Positions 9,397 through 17,297 of a stretch of DNA of 64,000 bases are shown here, piece by piece (position 1 is the stretch's first letter; each line of letters begins with the position of its first letter). The notes beneath the pieces were generated by a model. The model saw only the letters and a list, made by a program, of their open reading frames with translations. It had not been told where the DNA came from and made no database searches. The translations under genes and the position numbers were made by a program. This stretch comes from Deltaproteobacteria bacterium (GTDB lineage: Bacteria > Desulfobacterota > Binatia > HRBIN30 > CADEER01): NCBI GenBank assembly GCA_029262455.1, contig JAJCZJ010000088.1:458273-522272 (forward strand), given 5' to 3'.

Positions 9397-9864
9397 TCAG
9401 CCGAAGGATGGGCCGAGCAGCGCCAGGACCCCGCGGGTAACGAGATTTGCGTAGATGCCGGCGAAGACATCGTCGAGAACGACCCCGACGCCGCCCTTAA
9501 CGTGCTTGTCGAAGTACGACGCCGGGTACGGCTTGATGACGTCGAACGCGCGAAACACGAAAAAGGCGATGATGGTCACCGACCAGGTTGGCGGAAGCAG
9601 GAGAGTTGCGGCGAGATAGCCGACGACTTCGTCGATGACGATGATTCCGCTGTCGTGCTCGTCGAGGGTCTTTTCGGCTTCACCCGCGATCCAGCACGCG
9701 ACCGCCACGCACAGCGCACAGCTTAGTACAGGGAGCCAAGTCCCCGGGATTTTGGCGAACCACCAAAAGAATGGAATCGCCGCCAACGTACCGACTGTAC
9801 CCGAAGCAACCGGCGCGTAGCCGGTATATCCCCAGGAAGCGAGAAAGAGAGTGAGCTTCTGCAT
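9397..9864 (-). CDS. pgpA: Phosphatidylglycerophosphatase A
   Basis: Inner-membrane PgpA dephosphorylates phosphatidylglycerophosphate to phosphatidylglycerol, the last step of PG synthesis. The 155-aa length is normal. Family motifs are GYAPVASGTVGTL near the N-terminus, IIVIDEVVGY in the middle, FRAFDVIKPYPA, and the metal-binding GVVLDDVFAGIYAN near the C-terminus. About four hydrophobic segments are visible. pgpA-cinA-recA is a familiar order, here interrupted by the porin gene. The start is ATG (MQKLTLFLASWGY). Confidence 0.93.
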   Translation of the reverse strand: MQKLTLFLASWGYTGYAPVASGTVGTLAAIPFFWWFAKIPGTWLPVLSCALCVAVACWIAGEAEKTLDEHDSGIIVIDEVVGYLAATLLLPPTWSVTIIAFFVFRAFDVIKPYPASYFDKHVKGGVGVVLDDVFAGIYANLVTRGVLALLGPSFG

Positions 9865-9917
9865 CGCTGCGCAGAGTGCCCGGGATCCCGACGAATCTCT
9901 AGTGGATGGTAGGCTTT

Positions 9918-9959
9918 GGTGGGGCAGCGAGACGGGTTCCCACTCTTTGCTGCCCCACC
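9918..9959 (-). terminator. Hairpin between the small DNA-binding gene and pgpA
   Basis: Arms ggtggggcagc (9918-9928) and gctgccccacc (9949-9959) form a perfect 11-bp stem with a 20-nt loop. It lies 13 bases after the stop of the minus-strand gene at 9973. No clear U-run follows, so it may act as a weak terminator or as an mRNA-stabilising structure. Confidence 0.45.
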
Positions 9960-9972
9960 CACGAAGATCTCG

Positions 9973-10368
9973 CTAGGACTTGTGCAGCAGCCGTTTGACG
10001 GCTGCGAACTGCGAGTTTTCCTGCCGAAGCTGATCGATTTCGGCCTGTTGGCTCTTGAGGATGGTCTCCAAGTCGCGCAGGACCCGTTCGACGCGCGCCG
10101 CTCCCGCAGCCGTGCCGCCGCTGCCTGCACGGCTGCGCAGAGGCCGGCCGCGCTTGTTTGCTATGCGATAGTAGTTGGCGGCGACTGTTCCTTCGGCTCT
10201 TCCGGAGCGCTGCGCGATGATTCGAAACGCTTCGGTTGGGCCGATCTTCTCGGCTGCCATTAGCTTCTCGGCTTCCGCGAAGATTGCTTCGCCGACGCCG
10301 CCTCGATTGTTTCTGTTGGCGCGTCTATCCGAAGACTTCTTCTTCAAAGCGCGCTTCTTTGCCGGCAT
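9973..10368 (-). CDS. Small basic DNA-binding protein with HTH and coiled coil
   Basis: Not assigned to a named family. The 131-aa protein starts MPAKKRALKKKSSDRRANR, a strongly basic N-terminus. A probable helix-turn-helix follows (PTEAFRIIAQRSGRAEGTV then AANYYRIANKRGR). The C-terminus is a heptad-like coiled coil (VLRDLETILKSQQAEIDQL). The start was placed at this Met because GAGGGGGAC stands just upstream; the frame extends 23 codons further without such a site. A nucleoid-associated or regulatory role is likely but unproven. It is transcribed away from the MmgE/PrpD gene. Confidence 0.7.
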   Translation of the reverse strand: MPAKKRALKKKSSDRRANRNNRGGVGEAIFAEAEKLMAAEKIGPTEAFRIIAQRSGRAEGTVAANYYRIANKRGRPLRSRAGSGGTAAGAARVERVLRDLETILKSQQAEIDQLRQENSQFAAVKRLLHKS

Positions 10369-10558
10369 CTGTCCCCCTCTTCTCCCCCGTTTGTGCGGAT
10401 CTGACGTGCGTTGGTGTTTGCCGTCAATAGGCGACATTACGAGTGCCCAAAACTTGTATCAACAAAAAAATTCACGCAACGGGGAGAAGCGAGAAGTGCC
10501 GCAAATGTGAAGTCTCTGTTGAGACGGTGGCGAATGTCTTCTACAAAGGCGGTTCGCA

Positions 10559-12028
10559 ATGACTGAGAATAGCAACGTAAGCGCGCGGGTGGCCGAATGG
10601 GCACACGGATTGACGATCGAGGATATCCCTCCGCGCGTGATTGAAGAATCCAAGAACCAGATGCTGAGCGTCCTTGCGGGAATGCACGCTGGGCATTTCA
10701 GCGAAGTAGGTCGCATGATCGCTCGCACGGTGAAGGATTGGTCGGCTGGGAAAGAGTCTACGCTGATCCCGTCTGGCGAAAGAAGCTCGTGCCACTACGC
10801 GATTTTCTCAAACGCGGCTCTTAGCGCCTCGCTGCTCTACGATGACTTTCTGATTGGCGGACACACCGGCAGCTCGTCGGTCGTCGTCGCATTGGCGCTC
10901 GCCGAGAAGCTGGGTTTGGGTGGCAAAGAAGTCGTGGTCGCGCAAGTTATTGCCAACGAGGTGGCGGCTCGCATCGGGTTGGTCGCGCACACGGATGTCG
11001 TCGGAGAGTATCGCACGCCAGCCGCCCACAGAGCCGGAGCGGCGCTGGCGGCGGCGAAGTTGAAGAAGTTGGATCAGCAGCAGACGTATAATGCGCTCGG
11101 ACTTGCTGTGCAGGATCCGGGGCTCGGGGTGCGCGGTGGTTTTGTCGGCTCTGATGGACGAACGGTCAGCGCCGCGCTGGCAGCGCCGGCAGGGGTACAG
11201 GCTGCTGAACTGGCCGACAGCGGATTGCGTGTCGAGGGTGACATGCTCGGTGGCGAGCACGGCTTTTGTGCTCTCGCAGGATCTCTCCAGTCAGCGGGTG
11301 TCTTCGACACGCTCGGCGAGATCTGGCTGACCGAAACTCTCTGCTATGCCGCGTATCCGTGCGCCAGTCACGTAGCCGGAGCGGTCGATTGCATTTTGGC
11401 TCTGCTGCGCCAGCACAACATCGACGCGCGTAAGGTCGCCAAGGTTGAGGTGACAGTTGGCCCGGTCGCGCGCGATCTCGATCTCGAAGCACGACAATAC
11501 TTGCACGGAACCGACACGGCGGCCTCTGCGCTACTGTTTTCTTTGACGTATGCTGTTGCGGTCACGTTGGCAGACAAAGAGTATTCGCCCCGACAGCTGA
11601 CGCGCGACAGGGTCCGCGATGACGCTGTTTGGGAGCTGGCCTCTCGGGTGGAGGTTTGCGTCGATCCGACCACCGAGGCCGACCTTCGCGAACGGTCGCT
11701 GCTGAAACAGTTGGAACGCGGAGCCATGATCGGCTTCGACGTAGGTCGAATTGATCTGCGCGGGGCGCGCGCCGGGTTGGCCACAAAAGTGCGTGTTCAG
11801 TTGAAGAACGATCGCTCGTACGAGATCACCCGAGATGCGCCTTCCGGGAGCGGATCTGGGCCCTTCGACGACCGGGTCAAAACTGTCGAGGACAAATTTC
11901 GGCGTGAGACGCGCTATACCCTGCGCAAAGAACGGATGGAGAAGGCGATCGACCTAATCCACCATATCGAGCGCGCCACTCCGGCCAATATCAAAGAGCT
12001 GGTGCGAAGCTGTTGTTCTGAGCGTTGA
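10559..12028 (+). CDS. MmgE/PrpD family protein
   Basis: A 489-aa member of the MmgE/PrpD superfamily, whose characterised members include 2-methylcitrate dehydratase and cis-aconitate decarboxylase. Supporting segments are the all-helical N-terminus (VIEESKNQMLSVLAGMH), the family region ALSASLLYDDFLIGGHTG near the active site, and the C-terminal lid domain. AAAGGCGG upstream of the ATG is a usable ribosome-binding site. No prpB or prpC lies nearby, so a methylcitrate-cycle role is not supported by context. The substrate is unknown. It ends 4 bases from the convergent SDR gene. Confidence 0.85.
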   Translation: MTENSNVSARVAEWAHGLTIEDIPPRVIEESKNQMLSVLAGMHAGHFSEVGRMIARTVKDWSAGKESTLIPSGERSSCHYAIFSNAALSASLLYDDFLIGGHTGSSSVVVALALAEKLGLGGKEVVVAQVIANEVAARIGLVAHTDVVGEYRTPAAHRAGAALAAAKLKKLDQQQTYNALGLAVQDPGLGVRGGFVGSDGRTVSAALAAPAGVQAAELADSGLRVEGDMLGGEHGFCALAGSLQSAGVFDTLGEIWLTETLCYAAYPCASHVAGAVDCILALLRQHNIDARKVAKVEVTVGPVARDLDLEARQYLHGTDTAASALLFSLTYAVAVTLADKEYSPRQLTRDRVRDDAVWELASRVEVCVDPTTEADLRERSLLKQLERGAMIGFDVGRIDLRGARAGLATKVRVQLKNDRSYEITRDAPSGSGSGPFDDRVKTVEDKFRRETRYTLRKERMEKAIDLIHHIERATPANIKELVRSCCSER

Positions 12029-12032
12029 GCCG

Positions 12033-12710
12033 CTATTCGGTCCCACCGACGACAAACGCCTCGCCGGTGGTCGTCGACGCGTTTGAGCCGGCAAGGTACA
12101 CGGCTATCGCGGCTACGTCTTCGGCCGCAACGCCGGTGTGATGTGGGCAGACCGCGTTGACGCGGATGCCGTGCGGCTTCAGCTCGCAACCGAGTGCCTG
12201 GGTCATCCCGACCAATCCGGCCTTGGTGGCCGTGTAGGAAGCACCGTTGGCGTCAGCGTGTAGTGCGACTCGGTCGCTGATGTTGACGATACAGCCGGAG
12301 CCTTGTTCCCGCATGATCGGGACGACGGCTCTCATACACAGGTAGGGACCGGTCAAATTTGTCGCGATCAGCTGTTGCCAGGTGGGGTTGTCGATCTCGA
12401 CAAAGGGGCCGCGTTGGAGATAGTTGGCGGCGTTGATCAGGATGTCGATCCGTCCGAACACCGCTTTTGTGCGCTCGACGAGCACGGTTACGGCGCTGTC
12501 GTCTGTGATGTCCGTGGCGACGGCGATGGCCTGCCGTCCCTGCTGCTGGATCTCAGACGCAACGGCGACGAGCTGATCGACAGAGCGCGCCGCGAGCGAC
12601 ACTTGGCATCCGGCTCGTCCGAGGCCCAGGGCGATGGCCCGGCCAAAGCCGCGCCCCGCTCCCGTGACGATAGCGACCTTGTCGGGGGAGACATCATCGG
12701 CGTAGCTCAT
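12033..12710 (-). CDS. Short-chain dehydrogenase/reductase, apparently lacking the substrate loop
   Basis: SDR with the nucleotide-binding motif TGAGRGFG, the structural NAANYL (in place of NNAG), the catalytic Ser region IVNISD and the active-site YTATK. About 225 aa from the Met at 12710 (MSYADDVSPDK). After VNAVCP the sequence goes almost directly to HHTGVAAEDVAAIAVYLAG. The 25-30 residues that normally form the cofactor/substrate loop are missing, with the reading frame kept. It may have altered specificity or be inactive. The final TGEAFVVGGTE is normal for the family. It converges with the MmgE/PrpD gene. No good ribosome-binding site is visible at either candidate start. Confidence 0.85.
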   Translation of the reverse strand: MSYADDVSPDKVAIVTGAGRGFGRAIALGLGRAGCQVSLAARSVDQLVAVASEIQQQGRQAIAVATDITDDSAVTVLVERTKAVFGRIDILINAANYLQRGPFVEIDNPTWQQLIATNLTGPYLCMRAVVPIMREQGSGCIVNISDRVALHADANGASYTATKAGLVGMTQALGCELKPHGIRVNAVCPHHTGVAAEDVAAIAVYLAGSNASTTTGEAFVVGGTE

Positions 12711-12784
12711 GGCCGCTTGTAGCGATTTACGCGGGTGGTTGCGAACGGTTGGCGCGCTGGCACGCGTGTGCAAAGGATCTCTTT

Positions 12785-13093
12785 ATGGCCGACGAACCGA
12801 AGGCGTGCGAGCTCTGCGAGTTGATTCCGTCAACAACGTGGTACGCGGAGTTCAAAGAACCGTTTCGCTTCACGATTCTAGACTGTGATTCGTGCGACGT
12901 TCCGATGGCTGTCATCGGTGTTCACAAGAAGTCCCTCAGCGACAAAGAAAGTGACGTCGTGCGGGAGGCATTGGCGAAGGTTGCCGATGAGAAGTACCCA
13001 CAGGGGTGGGTCTTTGACGACAATATGCGCCAGATTCCGGACCACTATCACGTACACGCCCGGCCCTACCCACCTTGGTGGAAGAAGGTTTGA
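12785..13093 (+). CDS. Short HIT-like protein
   Basis: A 102-aa protein with an N-terminal CELCELI zinc-type CxxC, a second CDSC, and DHYHVHARPYP near the C-terminus. That last segment fits the histidine-triad pattern H-x-H-x-H of nucleotide hydrolases and transferases. It is shorter than classical HIT proteins and the central region is divergent, so the activity is inferred. AAAGGA precedes the ATG; an in-frame upstream ATG at 12749 has no better site. It is divergent from the SDR gene and convergent with the ccm cluster. Confidence 0.65.
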   Translation: MADEPKACELCELIPSTTWYAEFKEPFRFTILDCDSCDVPMAVIGVHKKSLSDKESDVVREALAKVADEKYPQGWVFDDNMRQIPDHYHVHARPYPPWWKKV

Positions 13094-13119
13094 GGTGCGG
13101 GTGCCGGGGTACGGGGGTG

Positions 13120-13521
13120 TTAGGCTTTGGTTCTTTGGGTACCGCAGGTTGGGCAGTATTTGCCGTGCTTTGGGGCTTTGGTACCGCATTCTCCGCAGAA
13201 GCTGACTTTGGTACCCCGTCCTGAATCTTTCCCTGTGGCGGTTGTTGTGGCGGCTTGCAGTGCAACGATCGCTTCCAAGGCCTGGTTTTTGTAACGTGCG
13301 ACCAGTGAATCGTAGTCTTCATCGGACAGTTTGCCGGTGCGTTGGTCGAACTCAGCTTCTTTGATCGCGGCGTAGGCGGCGCGCTTGCGGTTCTCTAGTG
13401 CCTCGGTGGAGTCGGGCGGCGGTGATGGCGCGTCGGCGACTCCTTCGCCGACGAACAGTGGCCACAGGACGAACAAGGCGACAGGTAGCACGGCGATGAG
13501 AAGAACGATCGATGAGCTCAT
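13120..13521 (-). CDS. CcmI-like protein with C-terminal zinc ribbon
   Basis: A 133-aa membrane-anchored protein. The N-terminus (MSSSIVLLIAVLPVALFVLW) is one transmembrane helix. The stretch ENRKRAAYAAIKEAEFDQRT then GKLSDEDYDSL resembles the N-terminal segment of the cytochrome c assembly factor CcmI. The C-terminus is a double CxxC zinc ribbon (CGECGT...CPTCGT). A full CcmI has a TPR region, which is absent. It begins 13 bases after ccmH, so it is the last gene of the ccm operon. It probably helps present apocytochrome or stabilise CcmF/H; this is inference. Confidence 0.7.
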   Translation of the reverse strand: MSSSIVLLIAVLPVALFVLWPLFVGEGVADAPSPPPDSTEALENRKRAAYAAIKEAEFDQRTGKLSDEDYDSLVARYKNQALEAIVALQAATTTATGKDSGRGTKVSFCGECGTKAPKHGKYCPTCGTQRTKA

Positions 13522-13534
13522 GAAATCCCGCTTG

Positions 13535-14065
13535 CTACGATTCGAAGTTCTCGAGCTCGCGTTCGAGAGTTTTTTTATGTTCGGACATATCAGCGCCCGA
13601 CGGGGGGGTAGCGCCCGTGTTGGTTGGCGAGGGCAGGTCGGTTCGTTTGCGCCAGCGCAGCAGTGTGAAGAGCACGAACAGGGTTCCAAGGCCGACGATT
13701 AGGAAGGGCATGACCCAGGCGGTTAGGTTGAAGCCGGTGGTCGTCGGGGAGGACAAGATCTTCTCGCCGTATTTTTCGGCGAAGTGGTCGAGGATCACCT
13801 CTTTGGTCTTGCCCAACGCCATCTCGGATCGGATTTCTTGGCGTAACGGAATCGCCGAAGGGCACTGCAGGTGGTTGCAGGTTTGGACGGTTAGCCCGCA
13901 GCCACACTGACAAGTCAGGGACCCTTCGAGCTCGCGGAAACTCGGTTCAGCGACCGCTACCGAAACTGCAACGCTCGACGGGAGCGCGAGCATTGCGGCC
14001 AACAACGCGCACAGGCGAAGTCGTCCGCGCAAGCGGCGGGAAGATGCTGCGTGCGCTTCGGTCAA
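13535..14065 (-). CDS. ccmH: Cytochrome c biogenesis protein CcmH, cysteine-rich variant
   Basis: CcmH is a periplasmic, membrane-anchored thiol protein that handles apocytochrome CxxCH in Ccm (System I). The 176 aa have a signal peptide (ending near AVAEP), the CcmH helical domain and a transmembrane helix (WVMPFLIVGLGTLFVLFTLL). The usual RCxxC motif is replaced by TCQCGCG plus two more cysteines (C52, C54, C56, C63 and C68 in LTCQCGCGLTVQTCNHLQC). The start is a TTG overlapping the ccmF TGA. The variant goes with the Cys-type CcmE encoded upstream. Confidence 0.88.
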   Translation of the reverse strand: MTEAHAASSRRLRGRLRLCALLAAMLALPSSVAVSVAVAEPSFRELEGSLTCQCGCGLTVQTCNHLQCPSAIPLRQEIRSEMALGKTKEVILDHFAEKYGEKILSSPTTTGFNLTAWVMPFLIVGLGTLFVLFTLLRWRKRTDLPSPTNTGATPPSGADMSEHKKTLERELENFES

Positions 14066-16065
14066 CGCGAGGATACCCGCGTTTCAGTGGCTTCAATCGG
14101 GCTTGCTGTGTAGGCGGCCGCCGGAGCGGTCGCTCCGACCGGTAGGATTACGACGAAGGTTCCGAGAGTCAAAACAGCGCCGCCCCAGTACAGGAAGCCG
14201 ATCAACGGATTGAGGTAGGCGAGGATAGTAGCCATCCGGGTTTCAGCGTCGTAACTGCCGAGGACGAGGTACAGATCGGAGCCTAGGGTCGACCGAATCG
14301 CCACTTCGGTGGTCGGTTGCTCGGGCTTCTTGTAGAAGCGCTTCTCAGGCAGCAGAGTATCGACGTGGTTGCCATTCTCGTACACTTCGAGACGGGCCAT
14401 GAGGTAGGCGATGTGCAGCGTGTCGCGTTCTTCGAGACCGTCGTAACGCAACTCGTAGCCGCCGATCTCAAAAATTTCACCGACGTTGAGAGTGACTTGT
14501 TTTTCGATACGAAACGCCGACGTACCGGTGATGGCAACGAAGATCATGACGATCCCGATGTGTACGATGTAACCGCCGTAACGGCGCCGGTTCCTGGAGA
14601 TCAGTTGAACCAAGGCGCGCAAGAAGTTGTCCCCGACCATGGCCTGGCGAGCCCGAACGCCGCGGTAGAACTCGACGAAGATCGTCGCCAGCACGAAAAA
14701 GATCAGGGAGAACGAAACAATCGCCCAGTAGTTGCGGATGCCGCCGATGAAGCACGCGGCGCCGGCGACCAGGCCCGTCGTGACGGGCGCCGCGAAGGTG
14801 CGCCGCAGGTGAGCCCACGAGGCGCGGCGCCAGGCGATGACCGGGCCCACTCCCATGAGGAACAGGAGAATCAGGCCGAGCGGGGCGTTGACCTTGTTGA
14901 AGAACGGCGGCCCGACGGTGATTTTTACGCCGCGCACGGCCTCGGAAATCACCGGGAACATCGTGCCCCAGAACACGGCGAATGCGATGCCGACGAGGAT
15001 GAGGTTGTTGAAGAGGAACGTCGACTCGCGCGACAGCAGCGAGTCGAGCTCAGCTTCTGATCGTAGCATCGGCAGGCGAAGGAGGAGCAATGAGATGGAC
15101 ACGACCAAGATCAGTGCCAGAAAGCCGAGAAAGAACGGCCCGAGGCCTGATTGCGTAAACGAGTGGACGGACGAGATGACTCCGCTGCGAGTGAGAAACG
15201 TACCGAAAATGGTCAGCGAGAAGGTCATGATGATCAACACCATGTTCCAGACCTTCAGCATGTTCTTCTTCTCTTGCACCATCACGGAGTGGAGAAAGGC
15301 CGTCCCCGTCAGCCACGGCATGAAGGCGGCGTTTTCGACAGGATCCCAGGCCCAGTAGCCACCCCATCCAAGAACCTCGTAGGCCCAAAGTGCGCCGAAG
15401 AGATTCCCCAGGGATAGGAAGAACCATGCAAACAGGGTCCATCGCCGTGTCGTGCGGATCCACGTCGTGTCCAGCTTGCCGGTCGCCAGGGCGGCGATGG
15501 CAAAGGCGAAGGGTACCGACATGCCGACAAACCCGAGATACAGCGATGGCGGATGGATCGTCATCCAGTAATTCTGGAGCAACGGATTCAAATCGCGCCC
15601 TTCGCGCGCCGGCACCGCCAGGGTCTCGAAAGGCGGCGTGATGAAGAACAAGAGGCAGAGAAAAAACAGCGCGATGCTCATCAACGTCGCGACGACGTAG
15701 GGCATCAACTCGCGGTGACGGTGACGGTTCTGCAAGACGACGACAGCGCTGAAGGACGTCAGGATGAGCGCCCAGAAAAGAAGAGATCCCTTTTGTCCGC
15801 CCCACAGTGCGGCAATCGAGTAGTACAGCGGCAACGTGCTGCTGCTATACGCCGCGACGTACTCGATGCTAAAATCGCGCGTCACCAATGCGTGTAGAAG
15901 AATCGTCGCCGCGACCAAGACGGCTCCCCAAACGGCGAGGGCGCCGTTTTCAGCGCTCGCAACGAAGTCGCGCCTGCGCGTCCATCCACCGAGGAGTGCC
16001 ATGACGATGGAATATGCGGCGATCAACAGGGCGATCAAAATCGCCTGCCGGCCTAACTCGATCAT
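14062..16065 (-). CDS. ccmF: Cytochrome c heme lyase subunit CcmF
   Basis: Polytopic inner-membrane protein that takes heme from holo-CcmE and attaches it to apocytochrome c. 667 aa, close to the family norm. The WWD heme-handling domain is visible as GWGGYWAWDPVENAAFMPW. About 14-15 hydrophobic helices, the QNYWMTIHPPSLYLGFVG segment and the large periplasmic C-terminal region are present. It follows ccmE by 33 bases and overlaps ccmH by 3 bases, so the three form an operon. ccmA-D and ccmG are not in the window. Confidence 0.96.
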   Translation of the reverse strand: MIELGRQAILIALLIAAYSIVMALLGGWTRRRDFVASAENGALAVWGAVLVAATILLHALVTRDFSIEYVAAYSSSTLPLYYSIAALWGGQKGSLLFWALILTSFSAVVVLQNRHRHRELMPYVVATLMSIALFFLCLLFFITPPFETLAVPAREGRDLNPLLQNYWMTIHPPSLYLGFVGMSVPFAFAIAALATGKLDTTWIRTTRRWTLFAWFFLSLGNLFGALWAYEVLGWGGYWAWDPVENAAFMPWLTGTAFLHSVMVQEKKNMLKVWNMVLIIMTFSLTIFGTFLTRSGVISSVHSFTQSGLGPFFLGFLALILVVSISLLLLRLPMLRSEAELDSLLSRESTFLFNNLILVGIAFAVFWGTMFPVISEAVRGVKITVGPPFFNKVNAPLGLILLFLMGVGPVIAWRRASWAHLRRTFAAPVTTGLVAGAACFIGGIRNYWAIVSFSLIFFVLATIFVEFYRGVRARQAMVGDNFLRALVQLISRNRRRYGGYIVHIGIVMIFVAITGTSAFRIEKQVTLNVGEIFEIGGYELRYDGLEERDTLHIAYLMARLEVYENGNHVDTLLPEKRFYKKPEQPTTEVAIRSTLGSDLYLVLGSYDAETRMATILAYLNPLIGFLYWGGAVLTLGTFVVILPVGATAPAAAYTASPIEATETRVSSR

Positions 16066-16098
16066 GTTTTGCCTTTCGAACGGACGGGAGGGATGTGG

Positions 16099-16536
16099 TT
16101 AGTAGGCTGCTGCTTGCTGGCCCTCTAACTCGGGTTCGTACTTTGAGGGACAGCTGGTCATGACGGACTTCGCGTGCAGTATGCCGTCTTCGTATGTGCC
16201 TTCGATGATGACATCGCGTCCTTCAGCAAACATGTCCGGTACGATCCCGGTGTATTCGACAGGGATTGTATCGACCTCGGCGATGGCATCGTCTGTGAAA
16301 TCGCCGACGCGAAACGTCATCTCAGTCCCCTTGGAGGAAGTGTTGCTGACGAGCGATCCAGGGGCGACGCGACCGGCTAGGCGCAAGCCTTCTCCGGCCA
16401 TGGCTCCGCGCCGGGGAAGAAACTCGTCGATCGTGAAGTAATACGCGGACGATTGCTCGACTCCGGCGTACATGAGGTATGCGATTGACGAGACCAACAG
16501 GATGGCCCCGATCCCAAACTTGTAGTTTCTCTTCAT
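16099..16536 (-). CDS. ccmE: Heme chaperone CcmE, Cys-type (CxxxY)
   Basis: Membrane-anchored periplasmic heme chaperone of Ccm. 145 aa: one N-terminal transmembrane helix (FGIGAILLVSSIAYLMYAG), then the OB-fold with LRLAGRV and FTDD...VEYTGIVPDMF...IIEG. The usual heme-binding HxxxY is replaced by CPSKY, with Cys129 and Tyr133. This Cys form is known from Desulfovibrio-type System I* and archaea. It heads the ccm genes, 83 bases after the yacG stop. Confidence 0.92.
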   Translation of the reverse strand: MKRNYKFGIGAILLVSSIAYLMYAGVEQSSAYYFTIDEFLPRRGAMAGEGLRLAGRVAPGSLVSNTSSKGTEMTFRVGDFTDDAIAEVDTIPVEYTGIVPDMFAEGRDVIIEGTYEDGILHAKSVMTSCPSKYEPELEGQQAAAY

Positions 16537-16619
16537 AGTCAGACCTGCGGTGATGGACCTCTAGAACAAAAGCTAGAGGATTCGCATACTTCCGGCAAGG
16601 TGGATGGAGCGATCACCTA

Positions 16620-16814
16620 CTAGTGCCGAGTTCCAGAGGTGTCGGGAGATGTGTCGCCGGTGTCGTCCTCTGAAACAGGATCTCCGGCGACGCGGTACTT
16701 TTCGTCGGCCCAGTTGCCGAGATCCAGGACGCGGCAGCGCTCGCCACAAAACGGTCGATGTGGATTGCCTTCCCAATTCGTGGATTTGCGACATGCCGGG
16801 CAACGGACCCTCAT
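16620..16814 (-). CDS. yacG: DNA gyrase inhibitor YacG (zinc-binding)
   Basis: A 64-aa YacG. Characterised members bind zinc and inhibit DNA gyrase. The four-cysteine signature is clear: CPAC (Cys5, Cys8) and FCGERC (Cys23, Cys27), followed by the family block RVLDLGNWADEKYRVAG. Length is typical. It lies upstream of ccmE in the same direction with an 83-base gap, so cotranscription is possible. No strong ribosome-binding site was seen. Confidence 0.92.
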   Translation of the reverse strand: MRVRCPACRKSTNWEGNPHRPFCGERCRVLDLGNWADEKYRVAGDPVSEDDTGDTSPDTSGTRH

Positions 16815-17297
16815 AAGAAAACGCTAAGCTGACAGAGCCGCAATTGCAACGAAGGGAAACCGGTAAGCCTACCTTCTGCGTGAATCTCGTGCTGATCCGT
16901 CGAGAACCAGTGTCGAACAGTGCCCGACGGACCAGTAGGATGGTCAATTTGTTCGACTCGGGCATGATGCTCGGCAATATTGCTAAATGGGCAGCGGCGG
17001 GCACTTCCTTGAAAGTGCGAAATTTTCCAGGCAACGGTCGAGGGGCAGCCAGTGTTGCAGCTGGGCGATTGCCAGGACTCGGGAATGACTCGGGAATGAC
17101 TCGGGAATGACTCGGGAATGACTCGGGAATGACTCGGGAATGACTCGGGAATGACTCGGGGTATGGTGTGCGGTTGGCGAAAAAATGGGTGTGTCGAGAT
17201 GCGTCGGAAGAATAAATATTGTTGCAATGTCTCAGCGTGGTGGTCGAGCGTGACCCAAGCAAGAGATAGTGCAACTGGCTGATCGAAGCCGCGACGA
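16815..17297. other. Intergenic stretch with an 11-nt tandem array
   Basis: No convincing gene was found. Frames crossing this region are driven by the 11-nt array and lack ribosome-binding sites and family motifs. A weak hairpin (gcactt/aagtgc, 17001-17018) followed by gaaatttt could end transcription on the plus strand. It separates the yacG-ccm operon from the divergently transcribed exosortase pair, so promoters for both must lie here. Confidence 0.6.
17076..17160. repeat. Tandem array of gactcgggaat (11 nt), seven full copies plus a partial
   Basis: Seven perfect units start at 17076, 17087, 17098, 17109, 17120, 17131 and 17142; an eighth breaks off after gactcggg at 17153. The period is not a multiple of three, so all frames stay open across it and false reading frames arise. 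Its perfection suggests recent slippage or an active variable-number locus. Confidence 0.95.
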
